The translations under genes and the position numbers were made by a program. Positions 50,969 to 61,377 of a DNA stretch of 64,000 bases are shown one piece after another. The notes below the pieces were generated by a model. The model was not told where the DNA came from. It saw nothing but the letters and a program-made list of their open reading frames with translations, and made no database searches. Origin of the DNA: Sideroxydans sp. (lineage in GTDB: Bacteria > Pseudomonadota > Gammaproteobacteria > Burkholderiales > Gallionellaceae); contig VMTA01000047.1 of NCBI GenBank assembly GCA_013791855.1, positions 62,001 to 126,000 of the forward strand, given 5' to 3'. Each line of letters begins with the position of its first letter. Position 1 is the stretch's first letter.

Positions 50969-50995
50969 TCAAGCAACTACAGAGGTGGCCGATAA
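50969..50995 (+). promoter_or_regulatory. sigma-28 (FliA) promoter of the PAS-chemoreceptor pair
   Basis: TCAAGCAA (50969-50976), 11 bases, then a perfect GCCGATAA (50988-50995) match the FliA consensus TAAAGTTT-N11-GCCGATAA. It lies 31 bases before the ATG at 51027, right for an ordinary 5' leader with a GGGGGAAG ribosome binding site. Confidence 0.82.
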
Positions 50996-51026
50996 GAATC
51001 ATCAGACATATGCATCAGGGGGAAGT

Positions 51027-51545
51027 ATGAAAAGGAATATCACGCCGACCACGGTCGAGAAAGTGATGCGGGACGACGACTTCATCGTCTCCATGACCGA
51101 CACCAAAGGGCGCATCACCTACGGCAACCGCATCTTCATCGAATTCTCCGGCTATAGCGAAGAAGAACTGCTGGGTACCCAGCACAACATCATCCGCCAT
51201 CCTGATATGCCGCGCGCTGTGTTCCAGTTGCTGTGGGACAAGATCCAGAAGAAGGAAGAGTGCTTCGCCTATGTGAAGAACATGTCCAAGGACGGCGCTT
51301 TCTACTGGGTGTTCACCAACGTGACGCCGACCTTCGATTCTTCCGGCAACATCAACGGCTACTTCTCGGTGCGCCGCAAACCCAAGCGCAGCGGCATCGA
51401 CGCGGTTACTCCGCTGTATGCGGCCATGCTGGAAGCGGAGCGCAAGGCCGGCCCTGCCAATGCCATCGCGGCATCCACCAAGATCCTGGTGGATATCCTG
51501 AACGAAAAAGGAATGAGCTATGACGAACTGGTCCTTGCAATCTAG
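51027..51545 (+). CDS. PAS-domain protein (Aer-like sensor half)
   Basis: A 172-residue soluble protein with one PAS fold over about residues 15-125. [39 protein letters not shown] and [17 protein letters not shown] align with the FAD-binding PAS domain of Aer. It lacks a membrane anchor and signalling domain; the next gene, overlapping by 26 bases, supplies them. It probably senses redox or energy state through FAD and acts on that receptor. Expression from a sigma-28 promoter fits. Confidence 0.88.
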   Translation: MKRNITPTTVEKVMRDDDFIVSMTDTKGRITYGNRIFIEFSGYSEEELLGTQHNIIRHPDMPRAVFQLLWDKIQKKEECFAYVKNMSKDGAFYWVFTNVTPTFDSSGNINGYFSVRRKPKRSGIDAVTPLYAAMLEAERKAGPANAIAASTKILVDILNEKGMSYDELVLAI

Positions 51546-52989
51546 GTTCTCCGCCCTGCTATGGGCGTTCTCCTTCGGTACACTGGTCATCATCCTGACC
51601 AGCTTCGCGCGTCACGGTTTCGATGCGTTCATGATCACCTTTCTGGTCGTCGGCATCGCCGTCTCGGCGGCAGGACAAATGCTGACCCGTCGCTGGCTGT
51701 CGCCACTGAAGAAGGTCGAAGAGGTGGTGCATGCCGTCGCGGCGGGCAAGTTCAATTCCCGCGTGACGGGCATCGGCCACTCCAGCGACGAGATCAGCAT
51801 GCTGTGCTGGGACGTCAACGACATGCTGGACCAGCTGGCCACTTTCTTCCGCGAACAGGAGACCAGCTTCCGCGCCAATCTGGCAGGCAACTTCGAACGC
51901 CAGGCGATGAGCGGCGGCGTGCATGGCGGCTTCAAGAAAGGGCTGACCAACCAGAACATCCTGCTGGAGGGCATGGCCGAACAGAAACGCAGCGCCATGC
52001 GCACCCATATGCTGTCGCGCGCCCACCATCTGAACACCGAGAATCTGCTGAAGAACCTGGTCTCTAACCAGAGCGACCTGAAGACCATCACCGACAACAT
52101 GGAAGATTTGGCCCGTCTCTCGCGCCGTACGCGGGCGGATGCCGAGGAAAGCCGCGCATCGGTGAAGGATGTGGTGCAGCGCCTGTCGGGCATCGTGGCA
52201 CGGGTGAACCATGCCAATGAGGCGATCACCAACCTCAATGCGCGCAGCAGCGAGATCACCAAGGCGGTCGGCCTGATCACTTCCATTGCCGACCAGACCA
52301 ACCTGCTCGCACTCAATGCCGCCATCGAGGCGGCCCGTGCGGGCGAAGCCGGACGCGGCTTTGCCGTGGTGGCGGACGAGGTGCGCAAGCTGGCCGAGAA
52401 CACCAAGAACGCTTCGGAATCCATAGGCCGCATCATGCTGATGCTGCAGAGCGAATCGGCCAAGATGCTGACCGACTCGCAGGAGATGCACGAGATCGCC
52501 AATTCCTCGCAAAGTGTCATCGGCAAGCTGGAACACAAGTTCGGCCAGTTCTACGAATCGGCGGTGACCTCGCTGTCCAGCGCCCGTTACGCGCAAGATC
52601 TGAGTTTCGCGTCGCTGGTGAAGGTCGACCACGTCATCTACAAGCAGCGCGCCTATGTACTGGTCAACGACTGGGACAACGAGGAATACAAGACAGCGGT
52701 CGGTGTCGACCATCACAATTGCCGCTTGGGCAAGTGGTATGAAGGTGCCGGTAAAGAGGTGTTCGGCGAGATGCCATCATTCCGCAAACTGGATGTGCCG
52801 CACAGCAAGGTGCACGGATCCGTGCAACGCATGCTGTCGCTGATGGAACTGAACTGGGCGCACGACGAATCCCTGCAGGACCAGATCCTGGAGCAACTGA
52901 AGGTGGCGGAAGATGCCAGCCTGGAGGTTATGTCAGTCATCGACCAGATGGTCGCCGACAAACATCCTCAAGTAGCGAAGCGAAGCTGA
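51520..52989 (+). CDS. chemoreceptor with HAMP, signalling and C-terminal CZB domain
   Basis: A 489-residue methyl-accepting chemotaxis protein. Two close hydrophobic helices (about 10-28 and 33-52) leave almost no periplasmic part, as in Aer. A HAMP domain follows ([20 protein letters not shown]), then the signalling hairpin tip [20 protein letters not shown] and [17 protein letters not shown]. The last 120 residues form a CZB zinc-binding domain: His in VKVDHVIYK, Cys in [10 protein letters not shown] and His in VPHSKVH. It overlaps the PAS gene, so the pair resembles an Aer receptor split into two proteins. Confidence 0.9.
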   Translation: MTNWSLQSRFSALLWAFSFGTLVIILTSFARHGFDAFMITFLVVGIAVSAAGQMLTRRWLSPLKKVEEVVHAVAAGKFNSRVTGIGHSSDEISMLCWDVNDMLDQLATFFREQETSFRANLAGNFERQAMSGGVHGGFKKGLTNQNILLEGMAEQKRSAMRTHMLSRAHHLNTENLLKNLVSNQSDLKTITDNMEDLARLSRRTRADAEESRASVKDVVQRLSGIVARVNHANEAITNLNARSSEITKAVGLITSIADQTNLLALNAAIEAARAGEAGRGFAVVADEVRKLAENTKNASESIGRIMLMLQSESAKMLTDSQEMHEIANSSQSVIGKLEHKFGQFYESAVTSLSSARYAQDLSFASLVKVDHVIYKQRAYVLVNDWDNEEYKTAVGVDHHNCRLGKWYEGAGKEVFGEMPSFRKLDVPHSKVHGSVQRMLSLMELNWAHDESLQDQILEQLKVAEDASLEVMSVIDQMVADKHPQVAKRS

Positions 52990-53029
52990 TCGTTAACGGG
53001 TGGTGAGGCGTCCGCGCATCGCCACCCGC

Positions 53030-53608
53030 TCAGTATTCCCGGCTGCGCATGATCGCCCGCTCGGCGATCCTTTCCAGCGTTAACACCTCATCCACCGCGC
53101 CCAGCTCGATCGCGGCACGCGGCATTCCGAACACCACGCAACTCTCTTCATCCTGGGCCAGATTGATGGCACCGGCCTGTTTCATCTCCAGCATGGCGAC
53201 CGCCCCGTCCTTGCCCATACCGGTCAGCATCACACCGACGGCGCGCGCGCCCAATACCCTGGCAGCGGAGCGGAACAGCATCTCTACCGAAGGACGATGG
53301 AAGTTCACAGGGGGCGCATCGTTCAGCTGGATGCGATAGCCGGTGCCATGTCTGGCGATCTGCAGATGTGCATTGCCCGGGGAGAGATATACCGTACCTC
53401 CACGGATATCCTCGCCCTGCTCAGCCAGTTTGACTTTCAACTTGCACAGTCCATCCAAACGCTCGGCGAAAGAAGGCACGAACGACTCCGGCATGTGCTG
53501 CGCGATCAGGATAGCCGGTGCATCGACAGGCATCTGCGAGAGAAATATGCGCAAAGCATCCGTCCCGCCGGTGGAAGAGCCCACGACGATGATGCGCCCC
53601 TCATGCAT
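53030..53608 (-). CDS. cheB: CheB-type methylesterase without receiver domain
   Basis: A 192-residue protein holding only the catalytic CheB domain. Ser12 in VGSSTGGTDAL, His38 in AQHMPESFVPS and Asp in LTGMGKDGAVAM form the expected triad. Ordinary CheB has an N-terminal receiver of about 120 residues that restrains the enzyme until phosphorylated; here the ATG at 53608 overlaps the cheR stop, leaving no room for one. It would demethylate receptors, but its control by CheA must differ. The upstream in-frame extension to 53689 has no receiver similarity and lies inside cheR. Confidence 0.9.
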   Translation of the reverse strand: MHEGRIIVVGSSTGGTDALRIFLSQMPVDAPAILIAQHMPESFVPSFAERLDGLCKLKVKLAEQGEDIRGGTVYLSPGNAHLQIARHGTGYRIQLNDAPPVNFHRPSVEMLFRSAARVLGARAVGVMLTGMGKDGAVAMLEMKQAGAINLAQDEESCVVFGMPRAAIELGAVDEVLTLERIAERAIMRSREY

Positions 53609-54416
53609 GCTTGGCCAACTCGTAGACGGTCTGGCCGCGCAATCTGAAATAGGCGGCGGCATGATAGAAACTCTCCGAATGCCCCGCAAATAGCAAACCG
53701 TGCGGGTGCAGCAAGGGCGCGAACTTCTTCAAAATGCCGAGCTGGGTATCCTTGTCGAAGTAGATCATCACATTGCGGCAGAAGATGCCATCCAGCTTTT
53801 CACGGACCGGATAGTTCGCATCGAGCAGATTGATGCGCTTGAACTCGATGCACTGCTGCAACTCCGGGCGCACTTTGAAATACCCGTCCCCGTCAGGAAG
53901 AAAGTAGCGGGCCACACGTTCCGCTCCAAGTTTGAGTACGGCATCCGCCTTGTAAAGGCCAGCTTTTGCCGTGACCAGCACATGACTATCCAGATCCGAA
54001 GCGATGATACGTACCGGATGATCGAAACCGCCGAACGTCTCCGCGGCGGTGATCGCCATCGAATACGCCTCTTCGCCTGTGGAACAGGCCGAACACCACA
54101 GATATATCGGGCGGGACGGACCGAGTTGCCGCAGAAAATCCGCTAGCAGGTTGAAGTGATGTGCCTCGCGGAAGAACGAGGTGAGATTGGTGGTCAGGGA
54201 ATTGACGAAGGCTTCCCATTCATCCTCGTGACCTTTCTGCAGGAAAGACAGATATTCCGAGAAGGTCTTGATCCCGGTCACGCGGAGCCTTCTCGCCAAG
54301 CGGCTGTAGACCAGTTCCTGCTTGCTGTCCGCCAGCGCGATGCCGGCATGGCGATGGATCAGGTCACGTATCTTCTGAAAATCCTGGTCGGTAAAAACAA
54401 ATTCACGATTCATCAT
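53601..54416 (-). CDS. cheR: chemotaxis protein methyltransferase CheR
   Basis: A 271-residue SAM-dependent methyltransferase that methylates glutamates on chemoreceptors. The N-terminal helical domain begins FVFTDQDFQKIRDLIHRHAG. The SAM site is LWCSACSTGEEAYSMAI, and ASDLDSHVL plus IFCRNVMIYFDK fit the Rossmann domain. Start is at 54416 or the adjacent ATG at 54413; the ribosome binding site is weak. It overlaps the receiver-less cheB. Confidence 0.93.
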   Translation of the reverse strand: MMNREFVFTDQDFQKIRDLIHRHAGIALADSKQELVYSRLARRLRVTGIKTFSEYLSFLQKGHEDEWEAFVNSLTTNLTSFFREAHHFNLLADFLRQLGPSRPIYLWCSACSTGEEAYSMAITAAETFGGFDHPVRIIASDLDSHVLVTAKAGLYKADAVLKLGAERVARYFLPDGDGYFKVRPELQQCIEFKRINLLDANYPVREKLDGIFCRNVMIYFDKDTQLGILKKFAPLLHPHGLLFAGHSESFYHAAAYFRLRGQTVYELAKHA

Positions 54417-54476
54417 GCTGGGACAAAACCCGGTTCCGGCTGTCATGTATCGAACAACCGGAACTCAGTACCGGTG

Positions 54477-55604
54477 TCATTTTGTGGAAGCGCACAACAG
54501 ACTGTTGTCCCCCTCCCCGGCGATGGCGATACGCTCCAGCGCGGACAGAACGGCCATGCTGTCCGATTCCATCTTGCCCACCAGTGCCATGCCGCGCAAC
54601 GGATCGCCAGCATGGAAGGCCGCCACGGCTTCTTTGCCGTTGTTGTGGAAGCTCTGGTGCGGTGCAGCGACCGCCTGATATCCGTCCAGTTTCGAGAAGC
54701 AATCCTTGCCTTCACCCTCGAAATACCATTTGCCCAGACGGCAAGCGGTATGCGAGGCGAAGCTCGCGGGCTCCCTGTCGGAGATGCCCATGAACACCTT
54801 GTAGATCTCGAACTTGTACAGGATATGGTCGATCTTGGCGACTTCGACGAAGCTACGCAGGGCCGCCGCCGAGATGGTGCCCTCCATGGTGTGCGCCAGA
54901 TCCAGCAGATGCTTCATGTTCCCCATCACGGTACCCACGTCGCTGCTGAACGTCTGCGACTTCGCGGCCCATTCTTCCATCTGGGTGCGCGCATGGTGTG
55001 TCTCGTCTTGGATCGCCGTCACGATGACCGATATCTCGCTGGTCGCCTTGGCGGTACGTTCCGCCAGCTTGCGCACTTCATCCGCCACCACCGCGAAACC
55101 GCGCCCCTGCTCGCCGGCACGGGCGGCTTCGATGGCCGCATTCAACGCCAGCAGATTGGTCTGATCCGCGATCTCCTTGATCAGCTTCACGATGCTGCCG
55201 ATCTGCGCTGCCCGTTCGGTCAGCCCCTGCACGTTCTTTGAAGTGCGCAGCGTGTCGCCGGACAGCGATTCCAGACTGGACGCGATATTCAACACCGCTG
55301 CACGGTTGTTCACCGAAACAGAAGCCGCTTCGACCGCGTGCTGCTTCTCTTCGCGCAAGGAAGTCGCCGCCGCGACTTGCGATGTTTGCAGGGCGATGAA
55401 CGATTCGCCAAAACCCTGCATGTTGACGAATATCTGGTCAGCCACTTCGCATTTCAGCTTAGCCTGCTCCGCTTCCTGACGGTACGACTCGCGCTGGCTC
55501 TCCAGCCTGGCCAGTTCGTCCCGCAGATTGCCGATGTCACGTTCCGTTTCTACCAGACGGCGCTGTGCCGTTTGATAGTCCTGCTTGATCTTTCCGCCAA
55601 ACAT
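54477..55604 (-). CDS. soluble chemoreceptor with CZB domain
   Basis: A 375-residue receptor without membrane helices. Residues 8-70 form a coiled coil ([20 protein letters not shown]). The signalling tip [20 protein letters not shown] with [18 protein letters not shown] follows near 130-180. The C-terminal CZB domain has His in AKIDHILYK, Cys in [11 protein letters not shown] and His in [10 protein letters not shown]. Such cytosolic CZB receptors sense zinc or, through the zinc thiolate, hypochlorous acid or redox state. It lies between cheR and a membrane receptor. Confidence 0.9.
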   Translation of the reverse strand: MFGGKIKQDYQTAQRRLVETERDIGNLRDELARLESQRESYRQEAEQAKLKCEVADQIFVNMQGFGESFIALQTSQVAAATSLREEKQHAVEAASVSVNNRAAVLNIASSLESLSGDTLRTSKNVQGLTERAAQIGSIVKLIKEIADQTNLLALNAAIEAARAGEQGRGFAVVADEVRKLAERTAKATSEISVIVTAIQDETHHARTQMEEWAAKSQTFSSDVGTVMGNMKHLLDLAHTMEGTISAAALRSFVEVAKIDHILYKFEIYKVFMGISDREPASFASHTACRLGKWYFEGEGKDCFSKLDGYQAVAAPHQSFHNNGKEAVAAFHAGDPLRGMALVGKMESDSMAVLSALERIAIAGEGDNSLLCASTK

Positions 55605-55646
55605 GACTTCCTCCAGATTGATGTTGTTGTTCTATAAGCGAACGGC

Positions 55647-57311
55647 TTAGACCTTGAAAACTTCAACCGACTGCCGCACAGCACTGGCCTTGTCTTCCAG
55701 CTCAGTCGCCAACTGCAGCAGACTTTTGGCTGCACCTGCGTTCTCCTCGGACATCTGCGACACTTGCTCGGTACTCTTCGCCAGTTCCGCTGCCGCCGCA
55801 TTCTGTTCCTGCAGCGCTCCGGCAATGTCATCGATCACGCCGGAGACTTCACTGAAACTGTTCTGGATATGTTTGATCGATGTCTGGGCTGTCTCGGCAT
55901 CTCCCACGCCCTTGCGGGTCGTCTGCACAACTTTGTCCATACCGGAAAGCGCATTGCCGGCCACTTCCCCGATCTTGGAAGACATCTGGCTGATCTCGTT
56001 GGTGGCACCGGCGGTACGCTCGGCCAGTTTGCGCACCTCGTCTGCCACCACGGCAAAACCACGTCCCTGCTCCCCGGCGCGCGCTGCTTCGATGGCTGCG
56101 TTCAAAGCCAGCAAGTTGGTCTGGTCGGCGATCTCCTTGATCACTTTCACCACATCGCTGATGCGTGACGCATCTTCACCCAGTCGGGAGACCTCTCCTG
56201 ACGCACTCTCTATCTCATTGGCGATCTCCAGCAAACCGGAGACGGTCATGTTCACCACTTTCGCGCCTTCCTGTGCGCTGTCACGCGAACTGTTCGCGAT
56301 CTGCTTGGCATTGCTGCCCTGGTCGCTGATATGCGTGGTGGATACGCTCAATTCCTCGATCGCAGCGGCCATGCCGGATACAGCATCGGATTCATGATTG
56401 ACGTTTTTGGCGATCTGGTTGGCCGAGGTCGCGAGACTGTGCGCCATGTCGCCGACATGGTGGGCCTGCGACTTCACTTGACCGATCATGTCGCGCAGAC
56501 TGGCCTGCATCTGGTAGGCGTTAGCCAGCAGACTACCCGGTACGGGCTGCCCTGCAGGCTGCCGCGAGAAATCGCCTTGCGCCATCGTATTCACCACGGC
56601 CGCCACATCACGCGGATCACCGCCCAACTGGCGCATGACCTGGCGGATGATGACGGTCGCCAGCAGGAAGGAGATAGCCAGCGAGGCCAGTACCCAGGCG
56701 ACGATCACGTTGCGCCGGTGCTCGTAATCTTCCTGCGCCATGGTGATCTTCTCTGCCGCCTTCTGCTCGGTGAAGGCCACAAAACCATCGCGCAGCTCGC
56801 TGACTTGTGCCAATACCGGCCGGTCGAGTCCCTCCACTTTCGCATCGGAGCCCATAGCATCCGCGCGGTGCGCATCGATCTGGGCGAGGTACTGGTCGCT
56901 GACAGTCTGGTGCATTTCCGCCAGCGCACCCAGTTTGCCGAGGAACCCGGTGAACTCCTGCTCATGACCCAATGCGAGCTGTTTCAATCCGGCGCTCGCC
57001 GCCTGCAGACTGCGCTCGAAACGCTCGCGTTCCTCGACGAAGCCGGCACGGTATTTCTTCTTCTTTTCCGCATCCTCGCCGCGCATCCACACGTTCTTGG
57101 CATGTTTGGTCTGTTTCAGGAACGCGATATCCATGGTGCTGATGTGCTCCATCACCATGATGTCCGCTTTCAGCCTTTCAACTCCTTCCTTCTCTGCATC
57201 AACCGAGCCCTTGAGCATGAACAGCGCAAAGAATGCCATGGCCACGAACATGGCGAACGACGTCGACTCGAGCGCCAGAAACTTCTTCTTCAACGACAGT
57301 GCGGCAAACAT
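55647..57311 (-). CDS. transmembrane methyl-accepting chemotaxis protein
   Basis: A 554-residue receptor. TM1 is about 13-35 and TM2 about 206-224, framing a periplasmic helical domain of roughly 170 residues rich in Lys and Glu, probably a four-helix-bundle ligand domain. A HAMP-like region ([20 protein letters not shown]) and the signalling domain follow, with the tip [20 protein letters not shown]. The ligand is unknown. GGAGGAAGAG precedes the ATG. It sits between the CZB receptor and cheA. Confidence 0.9.
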   Translation of the reverse strand: MFAALSLKKKFLALESTSFAMFVAMAFFALFMLKGSVDAEKEGVERLKADIMVMEHISTMDIAFLKQTKHAKNVWMRGEDAEKKKKYRAGFVEERERFERSLQAASAGLKQLALGHEQEFTGFLGKLGALAEMHQTVSDQYLAQIDAHRADAMGSDAKVEGLDRPVLAQVSELRDGFVAFTEQKAAEKITMAQEDYEHRRNVIVAWVLASLAISFLLATVIIRQVMRQLGGDPRDVAAVVNTMAQGDFSRQPAGQPVPGSLLANAYQMQASLRDMIGQVKSQAHHVGDMAHSLATSANQIAKNVNHESDAVSGMAAAIEELSVSTTHISDQGSNAKQIANSSRDSAQEGAKVVNMTVSGLLEIANEIESASGEVSRLGEDASRISDVVKVIKEIADQTNLLALNAAIEAARAGEQGRGFAVVADEVRKLAERTAGATNEISQMSSKIGEVAGNALSGMDKVVQTTRKGVGDAETAQTSIKHIQNSFSEVSGVIDDIAGALQEQNAAAAELAKSTEQVSQMSEENAGAAKSLLQLATELEDKASAVRQSVEVFKV

Positions 57312-57343
57312 CTCTTCCTCCGGTTATTGTTCTTATTATCGGA

Positions 57344-59197
57344 TCAGTTGCCGCGCACATCGCTGAGTAGTTCCTTGATATCCAGGATCAGCACGATATC
57401 GCCCTCGCTGGACATAGTGACGCCCGCCACACCCTTGGGACGGAAGGTATCCAGCGATTTGATCACCACGTCTTCGTGACCGACAAAACCGTCTGCAGTC
57501 AAGATGAAGCTGTTACTGCCGAACTGCATCAGCACGCCGACTTCCGAGCGCTCGTTGTTACCCCAGCCGATCAGCTGGGTGAGCGGCAGTACCGGCAGCA
57601 CTTCGCCGCGCACGATCATGGTGGCCTTGCCGGAGACTTGTTGCAGCGCATCGCGCGTGACAGGCAGGATCTCGCGCACCATGGACAGCGGCACCGCGAA
57701 CGACTGGTCGCCAAGACGCAGCACCAGCACAGGCAGGATGGCCAGCGTCAGCGGCAGCGAGATGGAGAAGATCGAACCCTTGCCGGGTTCGGACTGGATC
57801 TGGATGCTGCCGTTCAGCTTCTGGATATTGGTTTTCACCACATCCATGCCGACACCGCGTCCGGACACACTGGATATCTCGTCCTTGGTGGAGAAACCTG
57901 GCAGGAACACCAACTCCAGACACTGGTTCTCGTCCAGCGTGTTGGCCACCTCATTGGTGATCAAACCCTTTTCCACTGCCTTGTTGCGGATCACTTCCGG
58001 ACGCATCCCTTTGCCATCGTCGGTGATGGTGATCAGGATGTGGTCCCCTTCCTGGCGCGCGGCCAGCTCGACCATGCTCTTCTCGGGTTTGCCCGCGGCA
58101 CGACGCTCTACTATGGTTTCGACACCGTGATCGACCGCATTGCGCACCAGGTGCACCAGCGGATCGTTCAAGTCCTCGATCATGGTCTTGTCCATCTCGG
58201 TCTCTTCACCGATCAGCACCAGTTCCACATCCTTGTTCAAAGAGCGCGCCAGATCGCGCGCCAAACGTGGATATTTCTTGAACAGGCGGCCGATGGGTTG
58301 CATGCGCGTCTTCATGACGGCGTTCTGCAGATTCACGACCAGCATGTCGAGTTGGGTCACCGACAAGTCCAGCTCGCGCAGCGTGTCGCTATCGCTGCGC
58401 CCCTGCAGGATATCGGAGCGCAGATGAGTCAAACGGTTCTTGGTCAGGCCGATCTCGCCGGACAGGTTGAGCACTTGGTCCAGACGTTCGGTATCTACGC
58501 GGATGGTAGTCTCTTTTGCTTCGGTTGCCGGTACATCCCCGCCGCGCCGCCCCACCGTGCTGCCCGGGACATCGGTAGAGCGTCTGCCGAAGGCCTTGCG
58601 CGTCGATTCTTCCTCGTTGATGGCCTGCTTAATCACTTCCGGATCGCGCTTGGCACCGACCTGCTCGACGATGTCGCTACCTGTGAGCGCCTTGTACAAG
58701 GCGTCCCAGTCGACGTTCTCAGCCTCGATGACAGGCAGACCTGCCGTAGCTTCGGTTGCTGCTTGGACTGTCGCAGGCGAGGCGGACTTGATGGCAGCGA
58801 CTGCCTTACCCTCCAGCGCATCCTTCAATGCACTGATGATCTCGACTGGCGCTGCCTGTGGCTGTTGATTCTTCTGCAGGGCGCCGAACATATGGCGCAC
58901 TTCCGCCGTAGCGGCGAAGATCACATCCATCAGTTCCGCGCTCAAGGTGAGTTCCTTGTTGCGCAGTTTGTCGAACAGGTTCTCGGTCAGATGACACAAG
59001 GTGACGAGCTCACCCGCATTCAGGAATCCGGCACCGCCCTTGATGGTGTGGAAACCGCGGAATATCTCGTTCAGCAGACCGCTCTCACCCGGAGATTTTT
59101 CCAGTTCCATCAGCTTGCTGTCCACATCGGACAACATGTCTCCGGCTTCCATCAGGAAATCGCTCAGCAGGTCTTCCATTCCGGCAAAATCATTCAT
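57344..59197 (-). CDS. cheA: chemotaxis histidine kinase CheA
   Basis: A 617-residue kinase that phosphorylates CheY and CheV. The P1 domain has the phospho-His in FHTIKGGAGFLNAGEL. P3 begins near LDQVLNLSGEIGLTKN; the P4 kinase has DPLVHLVRNAVDHG, ITDDGKGM and SVSGRGVGMDVV; P5 (SH3-like, receptor-binding) runs from about 490 to the end. The P2 region (about 130-230) is Ala/Thr-rich. The start MNDFAGMEDLL (59197) has GAGGAG six bases upstream; the ATG two codons earlier overlaps that site. Confidence 0.95.
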   Translation of the reverse strand: MNDFAGMEDLLSDFLMEAGDMLSDVDSKLMELEKSPGESGLLNEIFRGFHTIKGGAGFLNAGELVTLCHLTENLFDKLRNKELTLSAELMDVIFAATAEVRHMFGALQKNQQPQAAPVEIISALKDALEGKAVAAIKSASPATVQAATEATAGLPVIEAENVDWDALYKALTGSDIVEQVGAKRDPEVIKQAINEEESTRKAFGRRSTDVPGSTVGRRGGDVPATEAKETTIRVDTERLDQVLNLSGEIGLTKNRLTHLRSDILQGRSDSDTLRELDLSVTQLDMLVVNLQNAVMKTRMQPIGRLFKKYPRLARDLARSLNKDVELVLIGEETEMDKTMIEDLNDPLVHLVRNAVDHGVETIVERRAAGKPEKSMVELAARQEGDHILITITDDGKGMRPEVIRNKAVEKGLITNEVANTLDENQCLELVFLPGFSTKDEISSVSGRGVGMDVVKTNIQKLNGSIQIQSEPGKGSIFSISLPLTLAILPVLVLRLGDQSFAVPLSMVREILPVTRDALQQVSGKATMIVRGEVLPVLPLTQLIGWGNNERSEVGVLMQFGSNSFILTADGFVGHEDVVIKSLDTFRPKGVAGVTMSSEGDIVLILDIKELLSDVRGN

Positions 59198-59250
59198 GTT
59201 CATCTCCTCAATCGAACACGCAGCACTGCGTACTCAGCATCCAGCACCGC

Positions 59251-59973
59251 TTAAAATCCCAGACTCTCCAGCAGATCGTCGACCTGATCCTGGCTGGTGA
59301 CCACATCGTTCCTGCCTGCTGCGCTGATCACCGGGCCATTCAACAGACCCGAGTTTTCAGCACGTACCGCTGGCGGCGCGTTCTCAAGCAACAGTTCGAC
59401 CAGTTGTTTTTCCATCTCTTGCGTCAACTGGATGATCTTCTTGATGACCTGCCCAGTCAGATCCTGGAAATCCTGGGCCATCATGATCTCCAGCAGATAG
59501 GCATTAACTTCCTTGCCCTGCTTGGGCATATCGTGCAGATGGGCGTGTGTCTGCGTTACCAGCGCCTTGAACTGCTGCACATCCAGTTTCTTCTGGAACA
59601 GCAGATCCCATTGCGCAGCCAAGCGCTGCGAATCGTCGGAAAGTTTGTCGACCAGCGGCTGCGCCGATTCTGTGGCGGTCAACACGCGTTCGGCAGCCTG
59701 CTGCGTCAGAGTCGCCACATAGTTGAGACGGTCGCGCGCATCGGGGATGGAGGACGTCGCCTTCTCGATCTCCTTGTGCAGGCCAAGTTCACGCAGCGTG
59801 TCGTGCAGCTTGCGTGCCATATGACCGACCTGATTGAGGACCTTTGCGGGCTCCGCATCGGCGTTCAACTGGATCACCTTGGCAGCAGCCTTGGGTTCAT
59901 CGGTGTTGGCAGAGATGATGCTATCGAACAGTGCTTCGAGATCGTCCGAGTCGTTATTTGCAGGATTAGCCAT
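59251..59973 (-). CDS. cheZ: CheY-P phosphatase CheZ
   Basis: A 240-residue helical protein. The catalytic helix has AQDFQDLTGQVIKKI (Asp and Gln as in E. coli Asp143 and Gln147). The C-terminal tail that binds CheY is SQDQVDDLLESLGF, matching the E. coli end. CheZ together with cheY and cheA in one operon is typical of gamma- and betaproteobacteria. It precedes cheA with a 53-base gap. Confidence 0.93.
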   Translation of the reverse strand: MANPANNDSDDLEALFDSIISANTDEPKAAAKVIQLNADAEPAKVLNQVGHMARKLHDTLRELGLHKEIEKATSSIPDARDRLNYVATLTQQAAERVLTATESAQPLVDKLSDDSQRLAAQWDLLFQKKLDVQQFKALVTQTHAHLHDMPKQGKEVNAYLLEIMMAQDFQDLTGQVIKKIIQLTQEMEKQLVELLLENAPPAVRAENSGLLNGPVISAAGRNDVVTSQDQVDDLLESLGF

Positions 59974-59981
59974 GATTCACC

Positions 59982-60380
59982 TCACTTATTCAAATGCGGA
60001 TTTGCCGCAAATATCTTTTTCAATTTCTCGTCCAGCGTCGCGGCAGTGAACGGCTTGACCACATACCCGGACGCGCCTGCTTGTGCCGCCTCGATGATGT
60101 TTTCCTTCTTCGCTTCTGCCGTCACCATCAATACGGGCAGATGCTTGAGAGTCGCGTCGGCACGGATCGCGCGCAGCAGTTCGATACCCGTCATGTTCGG
60201 CATGTTCCAGTCCGACACCACGAACTCGAACGGCTCTCCGCGCAATTTGTTCAGCGCATCCACGCCATCTTCCGCCTCTTGCACATTGACGAAACCCAGC
60301 TCTTTCAGAAGATTGCGCACGATGCGTCGCATCGTGGAGAAATCATCCACCACCAGAAATTTTGTGTTCTCTATTCCCAT
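59982..60380 (-). CDS. cheY: chemotaxis response regulator CheY
   Basis: A 132-residue single receiver. Acidic pocket [14 protein letters not shown], phospho-acceptor Asp in [11 protein letters not shown], Thr in [10 protein letters not shown], and Lys in [10 protein letters not shown]. The segment [14 protein letters not shown] is close to E. coli CheY. It binds the flagellar switch when phosphorylated. Eight bases separate it from cheZ. Confidence 0.96.
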   Translation of the reverse strand: MGIENTKFLVVDDFSTMRRIVRNLLKELGFVNVQEAEDGVDALNKLRGEPFEFVVSDWNMPNMTGIELLRAIRADATLKHLPVLMVTAEAKKENIIEAAQAGASGYVVKPFTAATLDEKLKKIFAANPHLNK

Positions 60381-60414
60381 CTCAATCTCCTTAATACAAC
60401 TTGCATACAGCTTG

Positions 60415-61365
60415 TTATGTCAGCAACGGTCTCAGAGTCGACGACAACACCATCGAATCGAACTTGGGCACGTAATAATCGACACCCACCCGCTTGCCCA
60501 TCGCCCGGTTGGCGTCGGATGACAGCGAGGAATGCATCACCACCGGGATACCTTCGAAGCGCCTGTCGTTCTTCACGTACTGGGTCAACACATAGCCGTC
60601 CATAGCCGGCATCTCGGCATCGGTCAGGATCACCTGTATCTGGTCGTGCAGGTTCTGCCCGCTGCTCTGGGCGGCATCCGCCATCGCGCGCAAACGATCC
60701 CACGCTTCCTGCCCGTTGTTGGACTGGATGTGCTTGACGCCCATACGGTCCAGCACCTCGACGATCTTGCGCCGCGCCACCATGGAGTCGTCCGCAAAGA
60801 ACACGCACAGATCATGGGCGGATTCGATACGCTCTACGTTGCCGACGATTGCTTCACCAAAGGCATTGGAGAGTATCTGCTCCACATCCAGGATGGACAC
60901 CAGCGAGCCGTCATCCAGATTGGTGATGGCGGTGATCAGCGCATCCTTGTCGGACAGCATGCCCTCGGTCGGACGCACCTTGTCCCAATCGACACGGATG
61001 ATGCGATCCACATCCTTCACCAGGAATCCCAGGATATGGTTGTTGTATTCGGCCACCATCATGGTCTGGTGCGGCTCTTCTTCGCGTATCCCCATGAACT
61101 TCGCCAGATTCAGCACAGGCATCACGTGGCCGCGCAGGCTGACGATACCGTCCACGCCTTGCGGCATATTGGGCGTGCGTGTGATCTTGCCGGCCTGGGA
61201 CACCTCTTTCACCTTGAACACGTTGATACCGAACTTCTCATCCGTGCCCAGATTGAACAGCAGGATCTCCATCTTGTTGGTGCCCGCTAGATTCGTGCGC
61301 GCATCGATATGATCGAGCAGACCGTCATATTCACTGCTTGCCAGCATGTCTTCGTTGTATGCCAT
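60415..61365 (-). CDS. cheV: CheV coupling protein (CheW + receiver), copy 1
   Basis: A 316-residue protein with a CheW-like half (about 25-165: [20 protein letters not shown] and [19 protein letters not shown]) and a C-terminal receiver (about 188-310: [15 protein letters not shown], phospho-acceptor in [12 protein letters not shown], Lys in VPKFD). CheV links receptors to CheA and can adapt through phosphorylation. A second CheV lies 12 bases upstream. No CheW gene is in the window. Confidence 0.93.
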   Translation of the reverse strand: MAYNEDMLASSEYDGLLDHIDARTNLAGTNKMEILLFNLGTDEKFGINVFKVKEVSQAGKITRTPNMPQGVDGIVSLRGHVMPVLNLAKFMGIREEEPHQTMMVAEYNNHILGFLVKDVDRIIRVDWDKVRPTEGMLSDKDALITAITNLDDGSLVSILDVEQILSNAFGEAIVGNVERIESAHDLCVFFADDSMVARRKIVEVLDRMGVKHIQSNNGQEAWDRLRAMADAAQSSGQNLHDQIQVILTDAEMPAMDGYVLTQYVKNDRRFEGIPVVMHSSLSSDANRAMGKRVGVDYYVPKFDSMVLSSTLRPLLT

Positions 61366-61377
61366 CTCGTGCTCCCC

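Noticed and set aside
52997-53028. Seven-base stem between the plus-strand receptor and cheB
   Set aside because: Lacks a T-run on either strand and has a long loop; too weak for a terminator call.
57336-57343. TCCGATAA (minus strand) before the receptor gene at 55647-57311, a possible sigma-28 -10
   Set aside because: No -35 resembling TAAAG at the 11-base distance; upstream sequence is the end of cheA.
57476-59254. 592-codon open frame on the plus strand opposite cheA
   Set aside because: It runs entirely against a complete, well-conserved cheA, is rich in His, Gln and Arg as expected of an antisense shadow in GC-rich DNA, and has no recognisable domain.
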